Source: Natrialba swarupiae
Lineage (GTDB): Archaea > Halobacteriota > Halobacteria > Halobacteriales > Natrialbaceae
Assembly: GCF_008245225.1 (NCBI RefSeq)
Contig: NZ_VTAW01000001.1
Location: 124,001 to 188,000 of the forward strand
Length of the DNA: 64,000 bases
Reading direction: 5' to 3'
Position numbers and translations under genes: made by a program. The notes under the pieces were generated by a model, which searched no databases, was not told the origin of the DNA, and saw only the letters and a program-made list of their open reading frames with translations. Below, one piece after another: positions 8,762 to 16,956 of the stretch (its first letter is position 1; the number at the start of each line of letters is the position of its first letter).

Positions 8762-10405
8762 CTACAGCTGTACTTCGTCGACGGCGTGAATCTCGTCGAT
8801 ATCTAGCAGGTCCTCGTACGTTTCCGGTGTGGGCTCCGTGTCGATTACGATCACCATGATCGCTTGACCACCGATCGTCTCCCGGCTGTTGTACATGCCG
8901 GCGATGTTGATACTGTGCCGGCTGAGGATCGATCCGACGTGGCCGATAACGCCTGGCTCGTCGCTCCCTTTAAACAGGAGCATGTGTGACTCGAGGGGAA
9001 CGTCGACGCGATGCTGTCCGATCCGAACGAGCGTCGGCGTCGAGTCTCCGAAGACGGTCCCGGCGACGACCTGCTCGTCGCCGTTTCCGGTCCGGCCCGT
9101 GATTTTTATCAGGGAAGTGAAATCGTAGTCGACGTTCGTCGACTGTTCGACGACCTGGACGTTCCGTTTCTCCATGAGCCGCGAGGCGTTGACGATGTTT
9201 ACCTGTCTGCCGAGGATCGGCGACAGATAGCCGGTCTGAACGGCCCTGGTGATCGGCTCAGTGTCTGCATCGGCGACCTCCCCGCTGTACGCGATCTCGA
9301 GTTCCTCGACGCGTTCGTCGACGATCTGGGTGAGCACCTGCCCCAGTTTCTCCGAGAGATCGACGTACGGGCGGATATGCTCGGATTCGAGTGACGGGGC
9401 GTTCAGTGCGGTCGACGCCATCTCGCCGTTCAACACGGCGAGCACCTGATCTGCGATCGTCGTCGCGACCCCCCGCTGGGCTTCCGTCGTCGACGCACCG
9501 AGATGGGGTGTCGTGAGTACGTCGTCTGACTGCACGAGGGGATTATCCGGATCGGGGGGCTCTCGTTCGAAGACGTCGATCGCTGCCCCGCCGATTTCGC
9601 CCGATTCGACGGCTGCCGCCAGTGCGTCTTCGTCGATAACGCCACCGCGAGAGGCGTTTACGACGTGTGTCGTCTCTTTCATCGCTTCGAACTCCGACGC
9701 ACCGAGCAGATGGTGCGTTTCGTCGGTGTGTGGCGTGTGAACCGTTATGAAGTCCGCTCGTTCGACGACGTCGTCGAACGAACAGAGCTCACCACCGACG
9801 CTTTCGACGGGTTCCGGGCCGACGAACGGATCGTACGCGACGATGTCCATGCCGAGTGCGTTCGCGCGTCTCGCGACTTCGCTGCCGATTCGACCGAACC
9901 CGACGACACCGAGCGTCTTTCCTCGGATCTCCGTTCCGACGTACTCCGATTTGTTCCAGTCTCCCTCTGAGAGGTCGCTATCCGCTTGCGAGACGTTTCG
10001 TGCACTCGCCAGCAAGAGCGTAAGCGCGTGCTCTGCCGCTGCGACCGTGTTCGCTTCGGGTGCGTTCGCGACGATGACGCCCGCGTCGGTTGCCGCCTCG
10101 ATATCGATGTTGTCGACGCCGACACCTGCTCGTCCGACGATCTTGAGGTTCCCCGCCGCATCGATAAGCGATGCCGAGACGTCGGTTCCGCTACGGACGA
10201 CCATCGCATCGTACTGGTCGATTACCTGGTGCAGTTCGTCCGACGATGCGTCGGTCCGAACGGTGACGGCACACGACTCTCTGAGTTGTTCGAGCCCTGC
10301 TTCTGCGATCGGATCGCAGATCAGAACCTGCGGTTGCTCCTGTGATCCCGCGAACTGATCGGTGACTGTGGGGTTTTCTCCCCCTGCCGGTTGATCAGAT
10401 TGCAT
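8762..10405 (-). CDS. serA: D-3-phosphoglycerate dehydrogenase
   Basis: A 547-residue protein for the first step of serine synthesis (3-phosphoglycerate to 3-phosphohydroxypyruvate, NAD+). An N-terminal tail of about 27 residues precedes QVLICDPIAEAGLE. The Rossmann motif is LGVVGFGRIGSEVARRA, and the catalytic Arg, Glu and His lie in NASRGGVIDEDAL, IDVFEREPPD and TPHLGAST. An intervening domain and a C-terminal ACT domain (MLLFKGSDEPGVIGHVGSIL) complete the long SerA type, which is often serine-regulated. It begins 7 nt after trpB ends, so the two are one operon. The context suggests that its serine feeds TrpB. The N-terminal tail is longer than usual and is the only oddity. Confidence 0.92.
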   Translation of the reverse strand: MQSDQPAGGENPTVTDQFAGSQEQPQVLICDPIAEAGLEQLRESCAVTVRTDASSDELHQVIDQYDAMVVRSGTDVSASLIDAAGNLKIVGRAGVGVDNIDIEAATDAGVIVANAPEANTVAAAEHALTLLLASARNVSQADSDLSEGDWNKSEYVGTEIRGKTLGVVGFGRIGSEVARRANALGMDIVAYDPFVGPEPVESVGGELCSFDDVVERADFITVHTPHTDETHHLLGASEFEAMKETTHVVNASRGGVIDEDALAAAVESGEIGGAAIDVFEREPPDPDNPLVQSDDVLTTPHLGASTTEAQRGVATTIADQVLAVLNGEMASTALNAPSLESEHIRPYVDLSEKLGQVLTQIVDERVEELEIAYSGEVADADTEPITRAVQTGYLSPILGRQVNIVNASRLMEKRNVQVVEQSTNVDYDFTSLIKITGRTGNGDEQVVAGTVFGDSTPTLVRIGQHRVDVPLESHMLLFKGSDEPGVIGHVGSILSRHSINIAGMYNSRETIGGQAIMVIVIDTEPTPETYEDLLDIDEIHAVDEVQL

Positions 10406-10412
10406 AACTGAA

Positions 10413-11582
10413 TTATGCCAGATACTCGTTGGCGATCTTTTCGACGTCTTTGTCGCCTCGTCCGCTCAGGTTCACGAGGAGGACGTCGTCCTCGTCCATA
10501 TCCTCGGCCACCTGCTTTGCAAGAGCGACGGCGTGACTCGACTCGAGGGCGGGGACGATACCCTCGTACTCACAGAGGTCCTGGAAGGCCTCGAGTGCGT
10601 CTTCGTCGACGACACCGTGGTACGAACATCGGTCGGTTTCGCTGTAGTTTGCGTGTTCCGGTCCGACACCGGGGTAGTCGAGTCCGGCAGCGACGGAGTG
10701 GACTTCGACGTCGTCGTCGATTACCCGGGTCCGCATTCCCTGATACACCTCTTCTTTTCCGCTCGAAAGCGGTGCGGCGTGCTGGCCGCTGTCGAGACCT
10801 TTCCCGGCCGCCTCTGCGCCGTGGAAATCGACCTCTTCGTCGTCGTAGAACGGGTGGAACAGTCCCATCGCGTTCGATCCGCCACCGACACAGGCAACGG
10901 CAGCATCCGGTAGCGCCCCCTCTTGCTCGAGGATCTGTTCCCGTGCTTCCTCGCCTATGACCGACTGGAAGTCACGGACCATCCGTGGCCACGGGTCCGG
11001 ACCGACGACCGATCCGACCAGATAATGGGTGTTGTCGAAGTTCTCGATTAAGTCTTCCAGGGCCGCATCGACCGCGTCCGCGAGTCCGGCACCGCCACGC
11101 GTGACCTCGTTGAGGGTTGCCCCCATCTGCTCCATCCGGAAGGCGTTCATCTGCTGGCGCTCGACGTCCTTTTTCCCCTGGTAGATCTCGGTTTCGAGGC
11201 CCGTGAGCGCACCGACGATCGCCGTCGCCGTTCCGTGTTGGCCGGCACCGGTCTCGGCGATCAGCCGTTCTTTCCCCGCGTGTTTCGCCATCAGCGCCTG
11301 GCCGAGCGCGTTGTTGAGTTTGTGTGCACCACCGTGCATCAGATCCTCTCGTTTGAGGTAGATTTTCGCCCCGTACTTTTCGGAGAGGCGTGATGCGTGG
11401 TAAAGCGGCGTTGGCCGTCCGGCGAAATCGCGAAGTAGTTCGTCTAGCTCCGCTTGAAATTCGTCATCGTCTTTGACACGGTCGTACTCGTCGGCGAGAT
11501 CCGCGAGCACATCCTCTAGCGGTTCTGGAACGTATCGTCCACCGAACTGCCCGAACGTCTGCTGGGAGTTATCAAGGGCCAT
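10413..11582 (-). CDS. trpB: Tryptophan synthase beta chain, stand-alone
   Basis: A 389-residue PLP enzyme joining indole and L-serine to make tryptophan. The PLP lysine is in [13 protein letters not shown], the catalytic Glu in [13 protein letters not shown], the phosphate loop is GGGSNAMG, and SGRGDKD closes the active site. Everything needed for catalysis is present, and the N-terminus ([20 protein letters not shown]) is of the TrpB1 type that pairs with TrpA. No trpA or other trp gene is in the window; the partner is serA. I start at the ATG at 11582 (MALDNSQQT) rather than the frame's upstream Met, because a strong TATA box sits 27 nt before it. It may be a second copy for indole salvage; that needs the rest of the genome. 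Confidence 0.92.
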   Translation of the reverse strand: MALDNSQQTFGQFGGRYVPEPLEDVLADLADEYDRVKDDDEFQAELDELLRDFAGRPTPLYHASRLSEKYGAKIYLKREDLMHGGAHKLNNALGQALMAKHAGKERLIAETGAGQHGTATAIVGALTGLETEIYQGKKDVERQQMNAFRMEQMGATLNEVTRGGAGLADAVDAALEDLIENFDNTHYLVGSVVGPDPWPRMVRDFQSVIGEEAREQILEQEGALPDAAVACVGGGSNAMGLFHPFYDDEEVDFHGAEAAGKGLDSGQHAAPLSSGKEEVYQGMRTRVIDDDVEVHSVAAGLDYPGVGPEHANYSETDRCSYHGVVDEDALEAFQDLCEYEGIVPALESSHAVALAKQVAEDMDEDDVLLVNLSGRGDKDVEKIANEYLA

Positions 11583-11605
11583 AATATGACTCCATGTGCA
11601 TATCA

Positions 11606-11613
11606 TATATAAA
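11606..11613 (-). promoter_or_regulatory. TATA element of the trpB-serA operon
   Basis: TATATAAA on the plus strand reads TTTATATA on the minus strand, centred 27 nt before the trpB ATG at 11582. Transcription would start at or next to the start codon (leaderless). Confidence 0.6.
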
Positions 11614-12027
11614 TCTGCGTCAACATTGGTGGATCTTTACTTTCAACAGGGGCCAGAACTGTTCGTTGTTTACCGGAGTCCGGCAAAAGTTGACAACGAT
11701 CCTATATACTGCAGTGTCGGTACGTCAGGTGGGACGCTGCCACGTCGGACTCGTCGACGGGGGCCGCTTGAACGATCGGGCGCTCGCGAGAAGCCCACGC
11801 TGGCGGATCAGCAACGATCTCGTCGAATACTGCGCTTTGGGACGTACTCAACGGCGGAGTCGTTGCGGTCTTCACGCCCCTCGCCTGCACTGATGTATGA
11901 AACCGACGCCTACTGTGTGGGTTCGCTCACCAGACGACGATCGAGTTGTCACTGAGTAGTGGGTGCCTACTCGAGGGTAGTATTTCATCGTTCTGAGAAA
12001 TATAGGAAAGATTCCATATTACCCTGG

Positions 12028-12036
12028 GATATATTA
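12028..12036 (+). promoter_or_regulatory. TATA element of the amidase-like gene
   Basis: GATATATTA is centred 30 nt before the ATG at 12062, which fits a leaderless or near-leaderless transcript. AAGTTATAG at 12045 is too close to serve. Confidence 0.45.
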
Positions 12037-12061
12037 CGAATGCTAAGTTATAGCGGGACGC

Positions 12062-13150
12062 ATGTCACGGATCGAAAAATACATGGCTGTCGGCCTTTCG
12101 CCGACTGTCTGGGGCGCTGAAGAACGAAGCGACATTCAAAAGAATCTAGATCATATCCATGAAACTCTCTCGGCGGCGACGTGGTTGAGCGGTGTCGATC
12201 TCCCGGTCAAACTCGCGGTAATCCCCGAGGGGGGGCTCCAGGGGTTTACCGACGAAATAATGGATATGGATCACACCGAGTATCGCGAGAATATCGCGAT
12301 CGACATCCCCGGCGAAGAGACGGATACCCTCGGTGAGTACGCAAAGGAGTTCGATATCTACATCGTCGCCTCGGCCAAGGAGAAATCACCGGAGTACGAG
12401 GACAAGTTCGTCAACACTGCGTTCGTCATCGATCCGAACGGGGACGTCATCCTCAAACACCGGAAGAACACGCCCCTGCTCCCGGTCGAACGATCGGTAG
12501 CGCCCCACGACGTCTGGGACGACTGGGTCGAAGAAAACGGGAAGGATCTCGATTCGTTTTTCCCGGTCGTCGATACCGACATCGGGCGGATCGGCATCTC
12601 GCTCGCTATCGAGGGAGCGTACCCCGAATACGCCCGCGGCCTCGCTATGAACGGTGCCGAGGTCGTCTGTCGAATCGCGTGCCCCGAACCGCTCGTCGCG
12701 AACGAAGCCTGGGAGATCCAGAACAAGGCCCGGGCTCTCGACAACAGTATGTACGTCGTGGCTCCGAACCTCGGGACCTACTATCTGACGCCCGACACGG
12801 AGACGCCGGTCGACACGTTCGGCGGCGGATCGATGATCCTCAACCACAAAGGAAAGACGATCTCCGAACACGATTACGGCGGCGGCTCGTCGTACTGTGC
12901 CGGCGTCATCGACATCGAGGGACTTCGCGAGTTCCGGTACCGATCGCCGCTGATGAACTGGATGAAAGATCTCCGGACCGAACTCTGTGAGGTCGTGTAC
13001 GATCGCGAACTGTACCCCAAGAACCTCTGGCTCGATCGAACGCCGGTCAAACACGACGAATACGAGGAAGAAGTGACTGAAAAGCGAATCGAGGATATGG
13101 TCGAGAAAGACATCTGGGTGCCACCCTACTGGGAGCGGTCCGACGAATAG
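12062..13150 (+). CDS. Amidase-like nitrilase-superfamily protein lacking the catalytic cysteine
   Basis: A 362-residue carbon-nitrogen hydrolase-fold protein, most like aliphatic amidases (AmiE). The active-site Glu is E56 (AVIPEGGLQGF), the Lys K135 (LKHRKNTPLL) and the second Glu E143 (LPVERSV). At the nucleophile position, where AmiE reads LIICDDGNYPE, this protein reads SLAIEGAYPE: residue 182 is Ala (codon GCT, 12605-12607). The downstream block LAMNGAEVVCRIACPEP still follows the amidase pattern. Without the Cys the normal acyl-enzyme chemistry cannot occur, so it may be a binding or regulatory protein or use another chemistry. It leads a cluster with a LIV-type importer of the kind that serves amides, urea or branched amino acids, and is divergent from trpB-serA. 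Confidence 0.85.
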   Translation: MSRIEKYMAVGLSPTVWGAEERSDIQKNLDHIHETLSAATWLSGVDLPVKLAVIPEGGLQGFTDEIMDMDHTEYRENIAIDIPGEETDTLGEYAKEFDIYIVASAKEKSPEYEDKFVNTAFVIDPNGDVILKHRKNTPLLPVERSVAPHDVWDDWVEENGKDLDSFFPVVDTDIGRIGISLAIEGAYPEYARGLAMNGAEVVCRIACPEPLVANEAWEIQNKARALDNSMYVVAPNLGTYYLTPDTETPVDTFGGGSMILNHKGKTISEHDYGGGSSYCAGVIDIEGLREFRYRSPLMNWMKDLRTELCEVVYDRELYPKNLWLDRTPVKHDEYEEEVTEKRIEDMVEKDIWVPPYWERSDE

Positions 13151-13224
13151 CTGGGACAGTGTCGCGGGAACGATCGGTAATGACAATATACCGATAAAAT
13201 CTCCATTTTAGCTGAATGTAGGCG

Positions 13225-13281
13225 CTAAGCCCCCGTCCTCAAGGAGCCGCCACCAGCGGCGAGTAGGTAGGGGTAGTTCAC
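13225..13281 (+). mobile_element. Scar of an IS200/IS605 (IS1341-type) element end
   Basis: The stretch AAGCCCCCGTCC..GTAGGTAGGGGTAGTTCAC, with a GCCGC-CACCA-GCGGC hairpin at 13246-13260 and distant CCCC/GGGG pairing, matches from memory the right ends of haloarchaeal tnpB-carrying IS1341-type elements. The right end of such elements also encodes the guide (omega) RNA scaffold. No tnpB or tnpA remains nearby. It sits in the 341-nt gap between the amidase-like gene and the transporter genes, so an element probably inserted there and decayed. A second inverted repeat (ACCCGTGG 13351-13358, CCACGGGT 13371-13378) follows. Confidence 0.5.
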
Positions 13282-13491
13282 ACGAGGATCACGGCGCGAC
13301 AGATCCGCTCGGTGGATCAGCAGACTATCAATGTAAGTGACGTATTCGATACCCGTGGCTGACGACGTGACCACGGGTGACGAAATCAAGTCCTGTGTGC
13401 CAGGAGTTTTCACAGGCGTACATTTGTGTCGGTCAATGAGTCCATGGATTCGGTGAAGCTTTATTGATGATGGTGAGACTGTACCAATACA

Positions 13492-14643
13492 ATGGTTAAC
13501 AGGAGGCATGTAATCCAGGCGACAGCACTCGCCGGCGTCGGTACCATCGCCGGCTGTATGGGTGGGTTCGACGACGAATACCAGCGGACGATCGGAATGC
13601 CGACCCCACAGTCGGGTCCACTCGCCACCGACGGCGAGGCCGGACTCCGGGCATCGGACGTCGCAATCGCGGAGATCAACGAAGAACTGGACGAGGAAAT
13701 AACACTCGAGCAACAGGACGGTGAAGCGAACCCGGAGATCGCACTCGGCGTCGCACGTGATCTGAACGACGAGGGGGTGCCAGCCATTACGGGAACGTTC
13801 TCGAGTGACGTCTCGATGGCGCTCAGCGACTTCGCCGAGAACGAAGAGATACCGTTCATGACGGCCATCTCCGTCGATCCGGAAATCGTCGAGCCGGGCG
13901 ACGACTACACGTTCCGGATGACCGGAAACACGACACAGAAGCTACGAGGAATGTCGGAGTTTCTCGAGCAAGAGGACGTATCGGGGATCGGTGTCATCGC
14001 GGCTGACTACGCGATGGGGCGATCCGCAGTCGAATTCATGGAACAAGAGGCTGGCGACTACGGGATGGATCTGGTGTCCGACGCCGTCGTTCCGATGGCG
14101 ACCGACGATTTCACCCCGGAGCTACAGGGAATCGACACCGACGAGATAGACGCACTCTTTTGTCCGTTCCCCGGCGGGAACGGCCCGACGCTCGTCCGAC
14201 AGATGCGCGAGCAGGATATCTTCGAGGAGGTCGATATCGTGATCGGACACGACTCGTACGGAATGGAAGCCTACCGGGACGCGCTCGGCGATAATCTCGT
14301 CGATATGTACAACTGGGGGGTTGACCTCGAAAACGAGCGTGCCAGACAGGCATCCGAACGAATGCAAGAGGAGTTCGGCGTTCGCATGGACGCGCTTAGC
14401 CTCCCCAACTACGACGCGGTTCACATGTTGGCTCAGGTAATCGACGAGCAGGATTCGCTCGACCCACAGAGCGTCCGGGACGGTCTCGCGGAGATCGAGT
14501 ACGAATCGGCGTCGGGCTGGGACGTCAGCTTCGACGAGAACGGGGACAACGAGGCCTTCCAGATGATCGTTAGCAGATGGGAGCAAGATGGTGACGAGAT
14601 GAGAAACGTCGTCCAGTATACGAGCGACGTCGTCGAGCCGTAA
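13492..14643 (+). CDS. livK: LIV-type ABC transporter substrate-binding lipoprotein
   Basis: A 383-residue periplasmic-binding-type protein. MVNRRHVIQATALAGVGTIA with GC next gives a Tat signal and a lipobox Cys at residue 22, so it is a lipid-anchored receptor outside the membrane. The mature part follows the type I (Leu/Ile/Val) fold: IGMPTPQSGPLATDGEAGL, GVPAITGTFSSDVSMAL, GIGVIAADYAMGRSAVEF. This family also includes amide (AmiC) and urea (UrtA) receptors; the ligand is not readable. CTTTATT at 13459-13465 is a TATA-like element 30 nt upstream. It is the first of five transporter genes spaced 13 nt or less or overlapping. The symbol is by family only. Confidence 0.85.
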   Translation: MVNRRHVIQATALAGVGTIAGCMGGFDDEYQRTIGMPTPQSGPLATDGEAGLRASDVAIAEINEELDEEITLEQQDGEANPEIALGVARDLNDEGVPAITGTFSSDVSMALSDFAENEEIPFMTAISVDPEIVEPGDDYTFRMTGNTTQKLRGMSEFLEQEDVSGIGVIAADYAMGRSAVEFMEQEAGDYGMDLVSDAVVPMATDDFTPELQGIDTDEIDALFCPFPGGNGPTLVRQMREQDIFEEVDIVIGHDSYGMEAYRDALGDNLVDMYNWGVDLENERARQASERMQEEFGVRMDALSLPNYDAVHMLAQVIDEQDSLDPQSVRDGLAEIEYESASGWDVSFDENGDNEAFQMIVSRWEQDGDEMRNVVQYTSDVVEP

Positions 14644-14656
14644 CTACGAGACTTCC

Positions 14657-15376
14657 ATGAAGCAGGTACTAACGTTGGAAAATGTAACGAAGACGTTCGG
14701 TGGCATCGTCGCGCTCAGTGAGTTCGAGGGGTCCGTCGAGGAGGGCGAGATCACCGGACTTATCGGGCCAAACGGGGCGGGGAAGACGACACTGTTCAAC
14801 GTGATTACCGGGGTTCTCAGTCCCGATTCGGGCACGGTCCGCTTTCGAGGCGAGGACGTGACACAGGACAGTCCACATCGGATCTGCCGGAAAGGAATTG
14901 CACGAACGTTTCAGACACCCAAACCCATTGGTTCTCTGACAGTTGAAAAGAACCTGCGAGCAGCGTACCGGTTCGGCGAACCCGATCCAGCCGTCAGCGA
15001 AGAGGAACGGTACCAGCAGACGCTCGATCTCTTCGACCTCCGGGAGAACGAGGACGTCCGCGCCGAGAACCTACAGCTGATCGAACAGAAACACGTTGAC
15101 GTGGGCCGAGCGTTGATGTCCGACCCCGCGTTGTTGTTGCTCGACGAGATAATGGCAGGCCTCACGCCGACGGAGAAAGTCAACATGTGTGAGACGATCG
15201 AACGGATCAACAGCGAGTTCGACATTTCAGTACTGCTCATCGAACACGATCTGAAACGGATCCGGTCGATTTCGGACACGATCATCGCGATGAACGACGG
15301 ATCGCACCTGCTGACCGGCACCCCAACGGAGGTGTTAGCAAACGATGGACTCCGAGAAGCATACATCGGAACGTAA
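14657..15376 (+). CDS. livG: LIV-type ABC transporter ATPase LivG with a degenerate signature
   Basis: A 239-residue ATPase of the importer. Walker A (GPNGAGKTT, residues 37-45), Q-loop (TFQTPKPIG), Walker B (LLLLDEIMAGL) and the H-loop (LLIEHDLKRI) are intact. The ABC signature, normally LS[Y/G]GQ, reads LQLIEQ at residues 139-144 (from 15071), so the Ser and Gly that contact the partner's ATP are gone. In the LivG-LivF dimer this would impair the site made with LivF's Walker A and leave one good site, as in asymmetric ABC exporters. The gene starts 13 nt after the receptor gene and overlaps livF by 32 nt, which couples translation. Confidence 0.85.
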   Translation: MKQVLTLENVTKTFGGIVALSEFEGSVEEGEITGLIGPNGAGKTTLFNVITGVLSPDSGTVRFRGEDVTQDSPHRICRKGIARTFQTPKPIGSLTVEKNLRAAYRFGEPDPAVSEEERYQQTLDLFDLRENEDVRAENLQLIEQKHVDVGRALMSDPALLLLDEIMAGLTPTEKVNMCETIERINSEFDISVLLIEHDLKRIRSISDTIIAMNDGSHLLTGTPTEVLANDGLREAYIGT

Positions 15377-16082
15377 CGCCCTCGAGGCGAACGAGATCTC
15401 GGCCGGATACGGTGAAGCACAGGTGCTTCGAGATCTCTCTTTCGAGTTACAAGAGGGGGAAATACTGTCGATCGTCGGTCCGAACGGCGCTGGCAAGACG
15501 ACGCTGATGCGCGTTCTCATGGGATTGATCGGACCGACGAACGGATCCGTTCGGCTTTACGGCGATCAGATAACCGATTTACCGGCGCACGAACGTCTCG
15601 GTCACGGGTTGGCACTCGTTTCTGAGGAGCGAAACTTGTTCCGAGAGATGTCTGTGAAAGAAAATCTAGTGATGGGTTCGTACTCCGAACGTGGAAAGAA
15701 TCGAGGCGAACGACTCGAGCGCGTTTTCGATCTGTTCCCGCGCCTCGAGGAACGCCAGGACCAGCATGCGGGTACTCTCAGTGGTGGCGAGGCACAGATG
15801 CTCGCCATCGGGCGAAGTCTGATGACCGACATCCGAATTCTCATGCTCGACGAACCGTCGCTCGGACTCGCACCGAAGCTAGTGCCGGAACTGTTCGATA
15901 AGATACGGGAGATCAACGACGACGGAATATCGATCGTTCTCGTCGAACAACGCGCACAGGAGGCGTTACAGCTCGCGGATTCGGGCTGTCTTCTCGAGAA
16001 CGGGGCGATCGTTCACCGTGGTGCGGCGGCGGAGATGCTCGACGACGAGGACGTGATAGAAAAGTATCTCGGAGGTGCGTGA
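15345..16082 (+). CDS. livF: LIV-type ABC transporter ATPase LivF
   Basis: A 245-residue ATPase with a complete set of motifs: Walker A GPNGAGKTT near residue 46, signature TLSGGEAQMLAIGRSL, Walker B ILMLDEPSLGLAP and H-loop IVLVEQR. It is the partner of LivG and supplies the intact signature of the pair. The ATG at 15345 lies inside the end of livG. A later start near ALEANEISAGYG would remove a short hydrophilic tail but has no better ribosome-binding site. The 3' end contains the ribosome-binding site for livH. Confidence 0.88.
   Translation: MDSEKHTSERNALEANEISAGYGEAQVLRDLSFELQEGEILSIVGPNGAGKTTLMRVLMGLIGPTNGSVRLYGDQITDLPAHERLGHGLALVSEERNLFREMSVKENLVMGSYSERGKNRGERLERVFDLFPRLEERQDQHAGTLSGGEAQMLAIGRSLMTDIRILMLDEPSLGLAPKLVPELFDKIREINDDGISIVLVEQRAQEALQLADSGCLLENGAIVHRGAAAEMLDDEDVIEKYLGGA
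16071..16077 (+). promoter_or_regulatory. Ribosome-binding site deciding the livH start
   Basis: GGAGGTG lies inside the end of livF, 6 nt before the ATG at 16084. This favours that ATG over the in-frame GTG at 16075, which is itself part of the Shine-Dalgarno sequence. Confidence 0.7.
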
Positions 16083-16083
16083 G

Positions 16084-16956
16084 ATGGTCGTCTCGATCGA
16101 ACAGCTCGTGTTTATCGTCGGAAACGGGCTGATCTTCGGAAGTATCCTCGCTCTGGTTGCAGTCGGCCTCTCGCTGATCTTCGGCGTTCTCGACGTTCCG
16201 AACTTCGCCCAGGGTGAGTTTGCCAGCGTAACCGGGTTCGTGATCGTCGGACTGGTCGGGTTGGGTATCGGGCTGGTTCCGAGTATTATCGCGGGAATCG
16301 TCTTTGCCTTCGTCGCGGGCGTCGCAGTCGAGAGATTGGTGATCTCGAAGTTCTACGGCCGTGATGAGTTCCTCCTGTTGACGTTCTTCGCGACGTTCGG
16401 TATCACGATAATCTCGGAGAACGTCTTACGTCAGATGTTCGGCGGCTTTCGACAGATACCGGGCCCGGACATTGGAAGCATTGTCGTCGCGGGCACGTCG
16501 GTGAACTTGCTTCGTCCCGCTGCCGGCGCAATCGCAGTGGGGATGCTCATCGGACTCTACATCTTCACCCGTTACACGTACATGGGGTTGGCGATGCGTG
16601 CGGTCGCTGACGACCGCCGCGGTGCCGAGATGATCGGCGTAAACTACGAGCGCATCTACATGCTTACGTTCGGTATCGGAGCCGTCCTCACCGGCATATC
16701 GGGCGTTCTCTACGGAATGTTGTTCACCCTCTCGCCGACGTCGGGCGTCGCCCTGACGGCGTTCGCGTTTACGATCGTCGTCGTCGGTGGCGTCGGTAGT
16801 TTCTTCGGAACGATTCTCGCGAGTCTGTTGATCGGTCTCGTGGATAGCTTCACCGCGACGATGGTCGGCAGCAGGTGGCGATTCTTCGCGATCTTTGCCG
16901 TTCTGTTCATCGTACTGGTTCTCCGACCCGAGGGACTGCGAGGTGGTAGCACATGA
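16084..16956 (+). CDS. livH: LIV-type ABC transporter permease LivH
   Basis: A 290-residue membrane protein with about eight hydrophobic segments and the LivH pattern: SILALVAVGLSLIFGVLDVPNFAQGEF near the N-terminus (shown in part by GVLDVPNFAQGEF) and AVADDRRGAEMIGVNYERI as the EAA-type coupling loop that contacts the ATPases. The segment TIVVVGGVGSFFGTILASLL is the usual C-terminal signature. It starts 1 nt after livF and overlaps livM by 4 nt (ATGA), so the permeases are translationally coupled. Confidence 0.88.
   Translation: MVVSIEQLVFIVGNGLIFGSILALVAVGLSLIFGVLDVPNFAQGEFASVTGFVIVGLVGLGIGLVPSIIAGIVFAFVAGVAVERLVISKFYGRDEFLLLTFFATFGITIISENVLRQMFGGFRQIPGPDIGSIVVAGTSVNLLRPAAGAIAVGMLIGLYIFTRYTYMGLAMRAVADDRRGAEMIGVNYERIYMLTFGIGAVLTGISGVLYGMLFTLSPTSGVALTAFAFTIVVVGGVGSFFGTILASLLIGLVDSFTATMVGSRWRFFAIFAVLFIVLVLRPEGLRGGST

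Larger units (their letters stand above)
11583..12061. other. Divergent regulatory region between trpB and the amidase-like gene
   Basis: A 479-nt AT-richer stretch between two divergent operons, with promoters at both ends. Short frames here (for example 11596-11955) are cysteine/arginine-rich and have no family features, so I call no gene. A further TATA-like tract lies near 11701-11710 (cctatatact). The unusual length for this genome suggests regulator sites that I cannot identify. Confidence 0.5.

Noticed and set aside
11594-11955. Two overlapping 99- and 119-codon frames in the trpB/amidase divergent region
   Set aside because: Neither has acidic composition or a ribosome-binding site, and both begin within the trpB promoter.
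15345-15376. livG/livF overlap as a frameshift or gene fusion
   Set aside because: Both ATPases are complete, with separate start and stop codons. A 32-nt overlap is compatible with translational coupling.
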